Shown here one piece after another: positions 52,741 through 60,866 of a stretch of 64,000 nucleotides of DNA. Both the position numbers and the translations under genes were made by a program. The stretch is from Microbacterium barkeri (GTDB lineage Bacteria; Actinomycetota; Actinomycetes; Actinomycetales; Microbacteriaceae): the NCBI RefSeq assembly GCF_027921765.1, contig NZ_BSEJ01000012.1:62001-126000 (forward strand). Direction: 5' to 3'. Every line of letters starts with the position of its first letter. The first letter of the stretch is position 1. The notes under the pieces were generated by a model that saw only the letters and a program-made list of their open reading frames with translations, was not told the origin of the DNA and ran no database searches.

Positions 52741-54140
52741 GCGGGGTCGATCCCCGCGCCGCCGCGTCGGGGCAGGTTCCGGTCGTGCCCGCGACCGCGG
52801 GGCCGAGCATCTGGCGGAGGCCGTACCTCCTCACGACGCTCGGCGCGGTGGCGCTCATCTTCCTCGCCGCGCTCCAGTCCCTCGCCGTCACCACGGTGAT
52901 GCCGGTCGTGGCGAGCGACCTGAACGGCGAGGCCCTGTACGCTGTCGCGTTCTCGGGGACGTTCGCGACCGCGGTGATCGGGATGGTCGCGGCCGGCGCG
53001 TGGTCGGATCGGACGGGGCCCGTCGCACCGCTCTACACGGCCGCGCTGTTCTTCGTCGCGGGCCTTGCGATCGACGCGCTCGCGGGCGACATGACGACGC
53101 TCGTCGTCGGGCGGCTCATCATGGGACTCGGCTCGGGAGGCCAGGTCGTCGCGCTCTACGTCGTCGTCGCACGCGTCTTCCCCGCGCGGGTGCAGGGCCG
53201 GGTCATGGCGGCGTTCTCGGCCGCGTGGATCGTCCCCTCGCTCGTCGGCCCGGTGCTCGCGGGCGCCGTTGCCCAGTATCTCCACTGGCGGTGGGTCTTC
53301 GCGGGGATCGCGATCCTCACCGTCGCCGCCTTCGCGATGATCGCGCCCAGCCTGCGGGGCCTTCGCACGTCGCCGGAGGAGCCCCACATGGGCGGCATCG
53401 CGCGACGCCTCCTGTTCGCGGTCGTCGTCGCGGTCGGGGCCCTCGCGCTCAGCCTCTCCGGCGAGATCGAGGGGGCGCTCGGCTGGCTCGCGGCGGCCGC
53501 ATCGCTCGTCGTCGTCGCGGCGTCCATCCTGCCGCTCCTGCCGGCGCGGACGATCCGCCTCGCACGCGGACTGCCGAGCGTCATCGTGATGCGCGGGCTC
53601 ATCGCGGGCGCGCTCTTCGGCGCCGAGATCTACGTGCCGTACCTGCTCATCGACCGCTTCGGGTTCTCTCCGACGACGGCGGGGGCCGGTCTCACCGTCG
53701 CGGCGCTCACCTGGGCTGCAGCGGCGGAGCTGTCGGGGCGATTCGGAGATCGGATGGGGAACCGCCGCATCGCGCTGCTCGGCGCCGCCCTGCTCGCGGT
53801 CGCCCTCACCGCGTGCATGCTCACGGCCGCGCTCGGCCTGCCGGCCTGGGTGCCGATCGGCTTCTGGGGCTTCGCGGGACTCGGCATGGGCCTCGTCTAC
53901 CCTCGGCTCACCGTGCTCACGATCGCCTACTCATCGGCTCGCAACCAGGGGTTCAACTCCTCGGCGCTCCAGATCAGCGACTCGGTGGGGGCGTCGGCGA
54001 CGATGGCGGTCATGGGGCTCGCGTTCACGGCCCTCGGGGGCGCGTCGGGCGCGTTCGCCGCGGTCTTCGGCATCGGGCTCCTGCTTGCGCTGGCCGCGCT
54101 CGTCCCCGGGCTGCGCCTGGGCCACGCGCGCGAGGTCTGA
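52737..54140 (+). CDS. MFS transporter
   Basis: The 467-aa multi-pass exporter-like protein has about 14 hydrophobic segments; motif A is present as GAWSDRTGPVAPLY, and RLIMGLGSGGQVVALYVVVARVFP is the helix 4-5 region. It resembles 14-helix drug-exporter families. GTG 52737 overlaps the preceding PLP-enzyme gene. The substrate is unknown, and coupling to the PLP enzyme might indicate export of an amino-acid-derived product. Confidence 0.88.
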   Translation: MSGVDPRAAASGQVPVVPATAGPSIWRRPYLLTTLGAVALIFLAALQSLAVTTVMPVVASDLNGEALYAVAFSGTFATAVIGMVAAGAWSDRTGPVAPLYTAALFFVAGLAIDALAGDMTTLVVGRLIMGLGSGGQVVALYVVVARVFPARVQGRVMAAFSAAWIVPSLVGPVLAGAVAQYLHWRWVFAGIAILTVAAFAMIAPSLRGLRTSPEEPHMGGIARRLLFAVVVAVGALALSLSGEIEGALGWLAAAASLVVVAASILPLLPARTIRLARGLPSVIVMRGLIAGALFGAEIYVPYLLIDRFGFSPTTAGAGLTVAALTWAAAAELSGRFGDRMGNRRIALLGAALLAVALTACMLTAALGLPAWVPIGFWGFAGLGMGLVYPRLTVLTIAYSSARNQGFNSSALQISDSVGASATMAVMGLAFTALGGASGAFAAVFGIGLLLALAALVPGLRLGHAREV

Positions 54141-54146
54141 GCGCGC

Positions 54147-54698
54147 TCAGCCGGCGCCGAGACCCGCGAGGATCACCGCGACGCCGTGCCGGAAGTCGGC
54201 ATCCGCTGCGTCGGCGCCGTCACCCGGCACGACACCCAGCTCGGCGGCCTGCAGCCGCTGCTGCACGAGCGACGCGTGCCCGAGGACGAACGGGAGCAGG
54301 ATGGCGGCCCCGCGGTCGGCGTCGTCCTGCGGGAGCGTCCGGGCGAGCGCCTCGGCGAGCCGTCGGCGGGGGGCGTCCTCGCCGAGCGCGAGCGCTTGCG
54401 TGCTCAGCACGACCTCGGCGCCGTCGCGATGCGCGAGAAGCGCGTCGCGCAGGGCGAGCGCGACCTCGGCCGGGGACGCGTCGTCGGCGACCTCCGCGGC
54501 GCGCACGATGCGATCCGCGAGCGCGGCGAGGAGCACCTGCTTGCTGTCGAAGTGCCAGTAGAGCGCGCTGGCGCGCACGTCGAGCTCGGCCGCGAGCCGC
54601 CGCATCGTGAGATCGCCCAGTCCGTGGGTGTCGAGGATGCGCAGGGCCGCCTCGACGATGCCGGCGCGATCGTTGCGGGCTGTCGTCGCGTCGGCCAT
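54147..54698 (-). CDS. bioQ: TetR-family regulator, BioQ-type biotin repressor
   Basis: The 183-aa regulator has an N-terminal TetR helix-turn-helix (IVEAALRILDTHGLGDLTMRRLAAELDVRASALYWHF) and an all-helical ligand domain. Its divergent neighbour is bioY. The shared region holds two TGAAC-N3-GTTCA boxes, very close to the TGAAC-N3-GTTAC motif known for corynebacterial BioQ. ATG 54698 is preferred because the palindromic -10 at 54706-54713 predicts transcription starting there; an ATG two codons upstream (54704) is the alternative. It likely represses biotin uptake genes and itself. No BirA-like domain is present. Confidence 0.85.
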   Translation of the reverse strand: MADATTARNDRAGIVEAALRILDTHGLGDLTMRRLAAELDVRASALYWHFDSKQVLLAALADRIVRAAEVADDASPAEVALALRDALLAHRDGAEVVLSTQALALGEDAPRRRLAEALARTLPQDDADRGAAILLPFVLGHASLVQQRLQAAELGVVPGDGADAADADFRHGVAVILAGLGAG

Positions 54699-54705
54699 GC
54701 CCATG

Positions 54706-54713
54706 AGTATACT
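54706..54713. promoter_or_regulatory. Palindromic -10 AGTATACT shared by bioQ and bioY
   Basis: AGTATACT reads TATACT on both strands. On the minus strand it ends 7 nt before the bioQ ATG at 54698; on the plus strand it precedes bioY by about 57 nt. Confidence 0.5.
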
Positions 54714-54741
54714 GAACGCCGTTCACGTGAACGCTGTTCAG
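54712..54741. promoter_or_regulatory. Double BioQ-type operator
   Basis: Two 13-bp boxes, TGAACGCCGTTCA (54713-54725) and TGAACGCTGTTCA (54728-54740), are spaced 15 bp apart. Together they form a 30-bp near-palindrome with the perfect core CGTTCACGTGAACG. They adjoin the shared -10, so a bound repressor would block both promoters. Confidence 0.75.
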
Positions 54742-54770
54742 GACGCGTTCCCCGCCGACAGGAGACCCCC

Positions 54771-55364
54771 ATGACCGTGACGAGCCGTTTCGAGGGCCGC
54801 GACATCGCGCGCATCGCCGTGTTCGCCGCTCTCATCATCGCCCTCGGCCTGGTCGGCCCGATCCCGGGCCCGGTCGGCGTGCCGATCACGGCGCAGACGC
54901 TGGGCGTCATGCTCGCCGGCGCGGTGCTCGGATGGCGGAACGCGGCCGCCGCGGTGCTCGTCGTCGTCGTGCTGACGGCGGTCGGGCTCCCGGTCCTCGC
55001 CGGCGGGCGCGGCGGGCTCGGCGTCTTCGTCGGCCCCACGGCGGGGTATCTGCTCGGCTGGATCCCGGGCGCTGCGGTCGTCGGGCTCATCGCGCACGCG
55101 GGCCGGTGCTTCGCGTGGTGGCGGGTGGCCGTCGGCGCCGTCGTCGGCGGGATCGGCGTGATCTACGCGATCGGCGTGCCGGTGCAGGCCCTCGTGATGG
55201 GCCTGCCCCTCGGCGATGCCCTCGTCGCGAGCGCCGTGTTCCTGCCGGGCGATCTCATCAAGGCCGCCGTCGCGACCGTGCTCGCGGTCGCGCTGCACCG
55301 CGCCTATCCCGTCGCGTTCCCTCGGCGCACGCCGCAGCCCGCCCTGCAGGCCGCCGGTGAGTGA
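54771..55364 (+). CDS. bioY: Biotin transporter substrate-binding subunit BioY
   Basis: The 197-aa S-component of an ECF-type transporter has six hydrophobic helices and BioY signatures: IPGPVGVPITAQTLGVMLAG, GRGGLGVFVGPTAGYLLGW and FLPGDLIKAAVA. It binds biotin at the membrane. ATG 54771 follows AGGAGACCCCC. It heads the operon bioY-bioM-bioN, with 8-nt and 4-nt overlaps, controlled by the BioQ-type operator. Confidence 0.95.
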   Translation: MTVTSRFEGRDIARIAVFAALIIALGLVGPIPGPVGVPITAQTLGVMLAGAVLGWRNAAAAVLVVVVLTAVGLPVLAGGRGGLGVFVGPTAGYLLGWIPGAAVVGLIAHAGRCFAWWRVAVGAVVGGIGVIYAIGVPVQALVMGLPLGDALVASAVFLPGDLIKAAVATVLAVALHRAYPVAFPRRTPQPALQAAGE

Positions 55365-56064
55365 CGCGCGCGGGGTCATCCGCCTCGATCGCGTGTCGGT
55401 CGAGGTCGGCGGCGCGCGCATCCTGCAGGACGTCTCCGTCGAGCTGCCGCAGCGCCGGATCGCGGTGATCGGCGCGAATGGCTCGGGCAAGTCGACGTTC
55501 GCTCGGGTGCTCGACGGCCTCGTCGCGCCGACGTCGGGCGTCGTCTCGGTCCACGGCATCGACGTCGTGCGCGAGCCGAAGCGGCTGCGCGAGGCCGTGG
55601 GATTCGTGTTCACCGACCCCGACGCGCAGATCCTCATGCCCACTCCGGCCGAGGACGTCGCCCTCTCGCTCAAGGGGAGCGGGCTCTCGCGCGGCGAGGT
55701 CGCCGCGGCCGTCGCCCGCGAGCTCGAGCGGCACGGACTCGACGCGCACGCCGACCAGCCCGCCTACAGCCTGTCCGGCGGTCAGAAGCAGCTGCTCGCG
55801 CTCGTCTCGGTGCTCATCCGCCGCCCGCGCCTGATCATCGCCGACGAGCCGACGACCCTGCTCGACCTCGGCAACGCGCGTCGCATCGCAGACATCCTCA
55901 TCGACGAGGTCGCCGCGCAGACCGTGATCGTCACGCACGACCTCGAGCTCGCTGCGCGGTGCGACATCGCGCTCCGGTTCGCGCACGGCCGCCTGATCGA
56001 GGTCGGCGAGCCTGACTGCGTGATCGCACGCTACCGAGCGGAGTTCGCGGGGGAGCGCGCGTGA
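55357..56064 (+). CDS. bioM: Biotin ECF transporter ATPase BioM
   Basis: The 235-aa ABC ATPase is of the energy-coupling-factor type: Walker A GANGSGKSTFAR, Q-loop DPDAQILMPT, signature SLSGGQKQLLALVSVL and Walker B LIIADEPTTLLDLGN. GTG 55357 overlaps the bioY end by 8 nt. It powers BioY and BioN. Confidence 0.94.
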   Translation: MSDARGVIRLDRVSVEVGGARILQDVSVELPQRRIAVIGANGSGKSTFARVLDGLVAPTSGVVSVHGIDVVREPKRLREAVGFVFTDPDAQILMPTPAEDVALSLKGSGLSRGEVAAAVARELERHGLDAHADQPAYSLSGGQKQLLALVSVLIRRPRLIIADEPTTLLDLGNARRIADILIDEVAAQTVIVTHDLELAARCDIALRFAHGRLIEVGEPDCVIARYRAEFAGERA

Positions 56065-56654
56065 TCTCCCTGTACCGGCCCGGCGGCAGCGTCATCCATC
56101 GGATGCCCGCGGGCGCGAAGCTCGCGGTCATGGCCGCGCTCGCCCTGGCGATCTCGCTGTGGCCGCACACGCCCCTCACCGCGGTCGCCGCGCTGGTCCT
56201 CGTCATCGGGCTCTTCGCCCTCGGCGGCTTCGGGCCGCGCGAATGGCTGCGGCAGGTCTGGGCGCTGCGGTGGATCGTCGCCTTCATGGCGGTGACGCAG
56301 CTCGTGTTCCTCGGGCCGACGCCGGCGCTCGTCAACACCGTGCGCGTCGCGTCGGTCGTGCTCCTCGCGGCGCTCCTCACGCTCACGACCCGCACGGACG
56401 AGCTCCTCGCCGCACTCGAGCGCCTCCTGCGACCGCTCTCGCGGTTCGGCGCGGATCCGTGGCGGATCGCGTTCACGCTCTCCCTCACGATCGCGCTCGT
56501 GCCCGTCGTGGCCGACTTCGCACGGCGCATCCGCGAGGCGCAGCGCGCGCGAGGCGTGAGGCTCGGCTTCCGGGCCGTGCTGCCGCTGCTCGTGATGTCG
56601 CTGCGCCACGCCGACGGCGTGGCCGACGCGCTGACCGCCCGCGGGGCCGCGTGA
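56061..56654 (+). CDS. bioN: Biotin ECF transporter transmembrane subunit BioN
   Basis: The 197-aa CbiQ-family protein has about four or five hydrophobic helices and the coupling motif REAQRARG that contacts the ATPase. GTG 56061 overlaps the bioM stop. It completes a full BioMNY biotin importer. Confidence 0.93.
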   Translation: MISLYRPGGSVIHRMPAGAKLAVMAALALAISLWPHTPLTAVAALVLVIGLFALGGFGPREWLRQVWALRWIVAFMAVTQLVFLGPTPALVNTVRVASVVLLAALLTLTTRTDELLAALERLLRPLSRFGADPWRIAFTLSLTIALVPVVADFARRIREAQRARGVRLGFRAVLPLLVMSLRHADGVADALTARGAA

Positions 56655-56983
56655 TGCCCTTGCGCGTGGGGGAGCACCTCGTCCACGGCGCGGTCGTCGA
56701 CGCTCAGACGCGGTGCGCGCACTGGCACGGACCGCGCGACGTCCTCGCCATCCGCTTCCCATGCTGCGGTCGCTGGTATCCGTGCCACTCCTGCCATGAG
56801 GAGGCGGCCGACCATCCGGGCGAGGTGTGGCCAGCAGATGCCGCGGGTGAGCGCGCGCTCCTGTGCGGCCGCTGCGGCGAGACGTCGACCATCGCGGAGT
56901 ACCTCTCGTCCTCGACGTGCGCCCGCTGCGGCGGGGCCTTCAACGAGCGCTGCCGCCTCCACCACGACGTCTACTTCGCGTAG
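56654..56983 (+). CDS. CHY-type zinc-finger protein
   Basis: The 109-aa protein is rich in Cys/His pairs: TRCAHWHGPRDVLAIRFPCCG, WYPCHSCHEE, ALLCGRCGE and STCARCGGAFNERCRLHH. This matches the CHY zinc-finger family, which binds three or so zinc ions. Its first base overlaps the bioN stop (GTGATG), so it is expressed with the biotin uptake genes. Bacterial family members have no settled role. Confidence 0.88.
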   Translation: MPLRVGEHLVHGAVVDAQTRCAHWHGPRDVLAIRFPCCGRWYPCHSCHEEAADHPGEVWPADAAGERALLCGRCGETSTIAEYLSSSTCARCGGAFNERCRLHHDVYFA

Positions 56984-57018
56984 GCGCCTCTCCCAGGAGG
57001 CCGAGCGGCGCCCCCGCC

Positions 57019-57024
57019 TATACT
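57019..57024 (+). promoter_or_regulatory. -10 box TATACT of the ABC-F gene
   Basis: TATACT lies 51 nt before GTG 57076, with a GGAGAG ribosome site near 57056. Confidence 0.5.
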
Positions 57025-57075
57025 GGGAGGCTGGCCGTTCGGCCGCAGAACCCCCGGAGAGAAACTGGTGCCGCT

Positions 57076-58674
57076 GTGCTCGCCGTGCACGACCTCGAGA
57101 TCCGCGTCGGAGCCCGACTCCTCATGTCGGGAGTGAACTTCCGCGTCGGCCCCGGCGACAAGGTCGGGCTCGTCGGCCGCAACGGGGCGGGCAAGACGAC
57201 CCTGACGAAGGTGCTCGCCGGCGATCTCATCCCCTCCGACGGCACGGTCACGAAGTCGGGCGAGATCGGCTACCTGCCGCAGGACCCGCGCTCCGGCGAC
57301 CCCGAGGAGACCGCGCGCACGCGCATCCTCAACGCGCGCGACCTCGGCGACCTGGCCGCGGGCATCCGCGAGTCGTCGGAGCGGATGGCGGATGACGACG
57401 CCGCCGTCGCCGAGAAGGCGATGAAGCGCTATGCGCGCCTCATGGAGCGGTTCGAGGCGCTCGGCGGCTACGCCGCCGAGGCGGAGGCCGCGTCGATCGC
57501 GCACAACCTGTCGCTTCCCGACCGCATCCTCGATCAGCCCCTCAAGACGCTGTCAGGCGGTCAGCGGCGTCGCATCGAGCTCGCGCGCATCCTGTTCTCC
57601 GACGCCGAGACGATGATCCTCGACGAGCCCACAAACCACCTCGACGCCGACAGCGTCATCTGGCTGCGCGAGTTCCTCAAGACCTACAAGGGCGGGCTGA
57701 TCGTCATCAGCCATGACGTCGAGCTCGTCGGGGAGACCGTCAACCGGGTCTTCTACCTCGACGCGAACCGCCAAGTCATCGACATCTACAACATGGGCTG
57801 GAAGCACTACCAGCGCCAGCGGGTCGCCGACGAGGAGCGCCGCAAGAAGGAGCGCGCGAACGCCGAGAAGAAGGCGTCGGTGCTGCAGCAGCAGGCAGCG
57901 CGCTTCGGGGCGAAGGCGTCGAAGGCCGCGGCCGCGCACCAGATGGTCGCACGGGCCGAGAAGCTCCTCGCGGGTCTCGAGGAGGTGCGCCAGGAGGACC
58001 GGGTCGCCAAGCTCCGCTTCCCGAAGCCCGCGCCGTGCGGCAAGACGCCGCTCATGGCGTCGAGCCTGTCGAAGTCGTACGGCGCACTCGAGATCTTCGC
58101 GGGCGTCGACCTCGCGATCGACCGCGGCTCGAAGGTCGTCGTGCTCGGTCTCAACGGCGCCGGCAAGACGACGCTCCTGCGCATCCTCGCGGGCGTCGAC
58201 AAGAGCGACACGGGTCGCATCGAGCCCGGACACGGCCTGAAGATCGGCTACTACGCGCAGGAGCACGAGAACCTCGACGTCAAGCGGTCGGTGCTCGAGA
58301 ACATGGTCTCGGCGGCGCCGAACCTCAACGAGACAGAGGCGCGCAAGGTGCTCGGGTCGTTCCTGTTCACGGGCGACGACGTGCACAAGCCCGCCGGAGT
58401 GCTCTCGGGCGGCGAGAAGACGCGGCTCTCGCTCGCGACGCTCGTCGTGTCGTCTGCGAATGTGCTGCTTCTCGACGAGCCCACCAACAACCTCGACCCC
58501 GCGTCGCGCGATGAGATCCTCGGAGCGCTCGCGCACTACGAGGGCGCCGTCGTGCTCGTGTCGCATGACGAGGGCGCGGTTGAGGCGCTGAACCCCGAGC
58601 GCGTCCTGCTGCTGCCCGATGGCGTCGAGGACATCTGGAACAAGAGCTACCTCGACCTCATCACCCTCGCGTAG
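57076..58674 (+). CDS. ABC-F family ATPase
   Basis: The 532-aa soluble protein has two ABC domains: Walker A GRNGAGKTTLTK (about residue 34) and GLNGAGKTTLLR (about residue 357), with signatures LSGGQRRRIELAR and LSGGEKTRLSLATL and no membrane helices. The linker (about residues 235-325) is a basic helical hairpin rich in Lys/Arg/Ala that would enter the ribosome. ABC-F proteins act as translation factors or confer ribosome protection; no antibiotic link can be read here. GTG 57076 is the start that gives the usual LAVHDLEIRVGARLL opening. Confidence 0.93.
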   Translation: MLAVHDLEIRVGARLLMSGVNFRVGPGDKVGLVGRNGAGKTTLTKVLAGDLIPSDGTVTKSGEIGYLPQDPRSGDPEETARTRILNARDLGDLAAGIRESSERMADDDAAVAEKAMKRYARLMERFEALGGYAAEAEAASIAHNLSLPDRILDQPLKTLSGGQRRRIELARILFSDAETMILDEPTNHLDADSVIWLREFLKTYKGGLIVISHDVELVGETVNRVFYLDANRQVIDIYNMGWKHYQRQRVADEERRKKERANAEKKASVLQQQAARFGAKASKAAAAHQMVARAEKLLAGLEEVRQEDRVAKLRFPKPAPCGKTPLMASSLSKSYGALEIFAGVDLAIDRGSKVVVLGLNGAGKTTLLRILAGVDKSDTGRIEPGHGLKIGYYAQEHENLDVKRSVLENMVSAAPNLNETEARKVLGSFLFTGDDVHKPAGVLSGGEKTRLSLATLVVSSANVLLLDEPTNNLDPASRDEILGALAHYEGAVVLVSHDEGAVEALNPERVLLLPDGVEDIWNKSYLDLITLA

Positions 58675-58777
58675 GGCGGGAGTGTAACGCGCGAGAGCGC
58701 TGATCCGCGAGGCGTTGCGTCTGAGGTCGGGATCGTCGTGGGATGGACTCATCCGACCCCGACGAAAGGATCTCCGC

Positions 58778-59311
58778 ATGCCCGTCTCCGGCAAGAAGGT
58801 CGCGTTCCTCCTCACCAAGGGGGTCGAGCAGGTCGAGCTGACCAGCCCGCGCCAGGCGCTCGACGGCGCCGGTGCGACGACTGTCCTCGTCTCGCCGTCG
58901 ACGCCCACGCTGCAGGCGATGCAGGACGATTGGGAGCACGGTGACGTGTTCGACGTCGACGTCCCCGTCTCCGACGCGCGGCCGGACGACTACGATGCCC
59001 TCGTCCTGCCCGGCGGAACGCTCAACGCCGACAGCCTGCGCCTCGACGCGGATGCCGTCTCGTTCGTCCGGGAGTTCCTCGCATCGGGCCGGCCCGTCGC
59101 CGCGATCTGCCATGCGCCGTGGATCCTCGTCCAGGGAGACAGCGCGGATGGCCGGCGTCTCACGTCGTACGCATCGCTCGAGCACGACCTGCGCAACGCG
59201 GGAGCGGACTGGGTCGACGAGGAGGTCGTCGTCGACGGCAACCTCATCACGTCGCGGAACCCCGGCGACCTCGACGCGTTCAACCGCGCCCTTCTCGACG
59301 CGCTCGCGTAG
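58778..59311 (+). CDS. DJ-1/PfpI family protein
   Basis: The 177-aa class I glutamine-amidotransferase-fold protein begins KKVAFLLTKGVEQVELTSPRQAL, with the Glu partner near the start, and has the nucleophile elbow AAICHAPWILV with the reactive Cys. This matches the PfpI/YhbO group, proposed as deglycases or stress chaperones; the exact activity is disputed. ATG 58778 follows GAAAGGATC. It is monocistronic. Confidence 0.93.
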   Translation: MPVSGKKVAFLLTKGVEQVELTSPRQALDGAGATTVLVSPSTPTLQAMQDDWEHGDVFDVDVPVSDARPDDYDALVLPGGTLNADSLRLDADAVSFVREFLASGRPVAAICHAPWILVQGDSADGRRLTSYASLEHDLRNAGADWVDEEVVVDGNLITSRNPGDLDAFNRALLDALA

Positions 59312-59319
59312 CGGGCCGA

Positions 59320-60150
59320 TCAGCGGCCGTCGATGAGGGCGTCCTCCTCGTCGGCGTCGCGATCGCGTCGTCGCGCGCGGCGAGGGGGCGTCGGATCGTC
59401 ATCGTCCTCGTCGCCGAGCGCGTCTTCACGCCGTGCGCGGACCTCGGTGCGGATCATGTAGCCGATGAACACGAACCCCATGATCGCGAAGAGGATCCAC
59501 TGGATCGCGTACGACAGGTGCGGCCCCGGGTCGATCTCGGGCGCCTCGAGCGCGTGCGGGCGCGTCGCGGGCGCCGGATCCTCCGAGAGCATGAGCCCGT
59601 AGGCGTCGACGATCGTGGCGTCGCCCGCGAGCTCCGCGACGGACGGGAGGTGGATGGTCGGGAGCTGCCCCTCGGGCGCGCTGCGGCCGGAGGAGGGGAG
59701 CGGCTCGCCCGGCTTGAGGCGCACGGTCACCTCGACCTCCCCCGCGGGCGGGGCCGGGACGGCGTCGGGCAGGGCCCCCTCTCCGGGCGGGAGCCAGCCC
59801 CGGTCCACGACGAGGATCCGCCCGTCGTCCACGGCGAACGGCACGAGCACCTCGAACGCGCTCGTCCCGCCCTGGGCGCGGTTGCGGACGAGGAGCTGCT
59901 CGTCGGCGAGGTACTCGCCGGTGAGGACGACCGGCCGCCACTCGTCGGCCGGGTCGAAGCCCTCGCCGGGCGGGAGGACCTCGTCGAGCGGGGCCGTCGG
60001 CGCGTCGTAGTTCCGCTCGATGAGCGCGTTCGCCGCGGACCGCTGCTCGTTGCGGTCGAACTGCCACTGCGACAGGAACGCGCAGGCGACCGCGAAGAGG
60101 ATGGCGATGAGGACGTACACGCCCCACCGGCCGAGCCGCGAGCGGATCAC
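59320..60150 (-). CDS. SURF1-family cytochrome oxidase assembly protein
   Basis: The 276-aa protein has an N-terminal transmembrane helix (LGRWGVYVLIAILFAVACAF) followed by LSQWQFDRNEQRSAAN, a central external domain with WRPVVLTGEYL and VDRGWLPP, and a second helix near residues 215-238. This topology is that of SURF1. A charged cytoplasmic tail of about 35 residues ends the protein. GTG 60150 overlaps the stop of the upstream Cys-motif gene. Its function fits with CtaA and CtaB encoded elsewhere in the window. Confidence 0.92.
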   Translation of the reverse strand: MIRSRLGRWGVYVLIAILFAVACAFLSQWQFDRNEQRSAANALIERNYDAPTAPLDEVLPPGEGFDPADEWRPVVLTGEYLADEQLLVRNRAQGGTSAFEVLVPFAVDDGRILVVDRGWLPPGEGALPDAVPAPPAGEVEVTVRLKPGEPLPSSGRSAPEGQLPTIHLPSVAELAGDATIVDAYGLMLSEDPAPATRPHALEAPEIDPGPHLSYAIQWILFAIMGFVFIGYMIRTEVRARREDALGDEDDDDPTPPRRARRRDRDADEEDALIDGR

Positions 60151-60374
60151 GAGGGCTCTCCCGTCCCGACGCCCTCGACGACCTCGAGGGGGAAGTCCCG
60201 GCTCGCGAGGAAGTCCCGCAGGAAGTCGACGTGCGCGTCGCACGCGAGCCAGGTCTTCCGGCGGTCGGCCGCGTGGATCTTCGGATTGCGCCAGAGGATG
60301 CTCCAGGTCGCGCGCTCGCGGCACCCGGCGCGCGAGCACACGGGCTCGTCGAACCCGCCGCCGAATCCGATCAC
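60147..60374 (-). CDS. Small protein with CX4C...CX2H motif
   Basis: The 75-aa protein has Cys13-X4-Cys18 and Cys45-X2-His48, a likely metal-binding set, plus a Trp-rich middle (TWSILWRNPKIHAADRRKTW). Both ends overlap neighbours by GTGA: it follows the DUF3099 gene and precedes SURF1. The family is not recognised. The position suggests a link to respiratory or membrane assembly, but this is only context. Confidence 0.75.
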   Translation of the reverse strand: MIGFGGGFDEPVCSRAGCRERATWSILWRNPKIHAADRRKTWLACDAHVDFLRDFLASRDFPLEVVEGVGTGEPS

Positions 60375-60757
60375 GCCCGGCCGTCCTCGTCCTCGTCGGC
60401 GCGAGCCGCGCCATCCGATCGGCCGCTCTCGGAGATCCGGAAGACGCCGGGGCTCCCGGGCGCCTCGGAAGGCGTCGAAGCCGCGGGGAGCGCCTGCTGC
60501 TCGGGCGCCTGCGCATGCGCGACGCGGCCGGCCTGAGCGGCGTTCGCGATCACGACCGCGATGTAGGGGAGCACGACGGCGCCGACGGCGAAGAGGAACG
60601 TGTACCAGCCGTAGGGCACGACGACCACCATGAGGACGAGGCAGAGCGTGCGCACGCCCATCGTCAGGAGGTAGGTGCGCATGCGGTGCGACTCGTCATC
60701 GCGGGGAGCGCGATCGAGGGAGGTCGCCGACTGCGGCTGCGGCTTGCGGATCTTCAC
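60371..60757 (-). CDS. DUF3099 domain membrane protein
   Basis: The 128-aa protein has two hydrophobic helices (about residues 28-50 and 52-72) with the DUF3099 pattern RMRTYLLTMGVRTLCLVLM and VPYGWYTFLFAVGAVVLPY. An Ala/Pro/Glu-rich tail follows. The family is actinobacterial and of unknown role. It starts at GTG 60757 and is first in the three-gene coupled unit DUF3099 - CX4C protein - SURF1, divergent from the FabG-like gene. Confidence 0.88.
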   Translation of the reverse strand: MKIRKPQPQSATSLDRAPRDDESHRMRTYLLTMGVRTLCLVLMVVVVPYGWYTFLFAVGAVVLPYIAVVIANAAQAGRVAHAQAPEQQALPAASTPSEAPGSPGVFRISESGRSDGAARADEDEDGRA

Positions 60758-60866
60758 GGTGCTCTCAGCCTACTTCGCGCCGCCGCGCGCGGGCCGTGAG
60801 ACGGCGGGAGCGCGGCCCGCATAAGCTGGTCCGGTTCCATCGGCCCAGAACACCGGGAGTCCAGCT

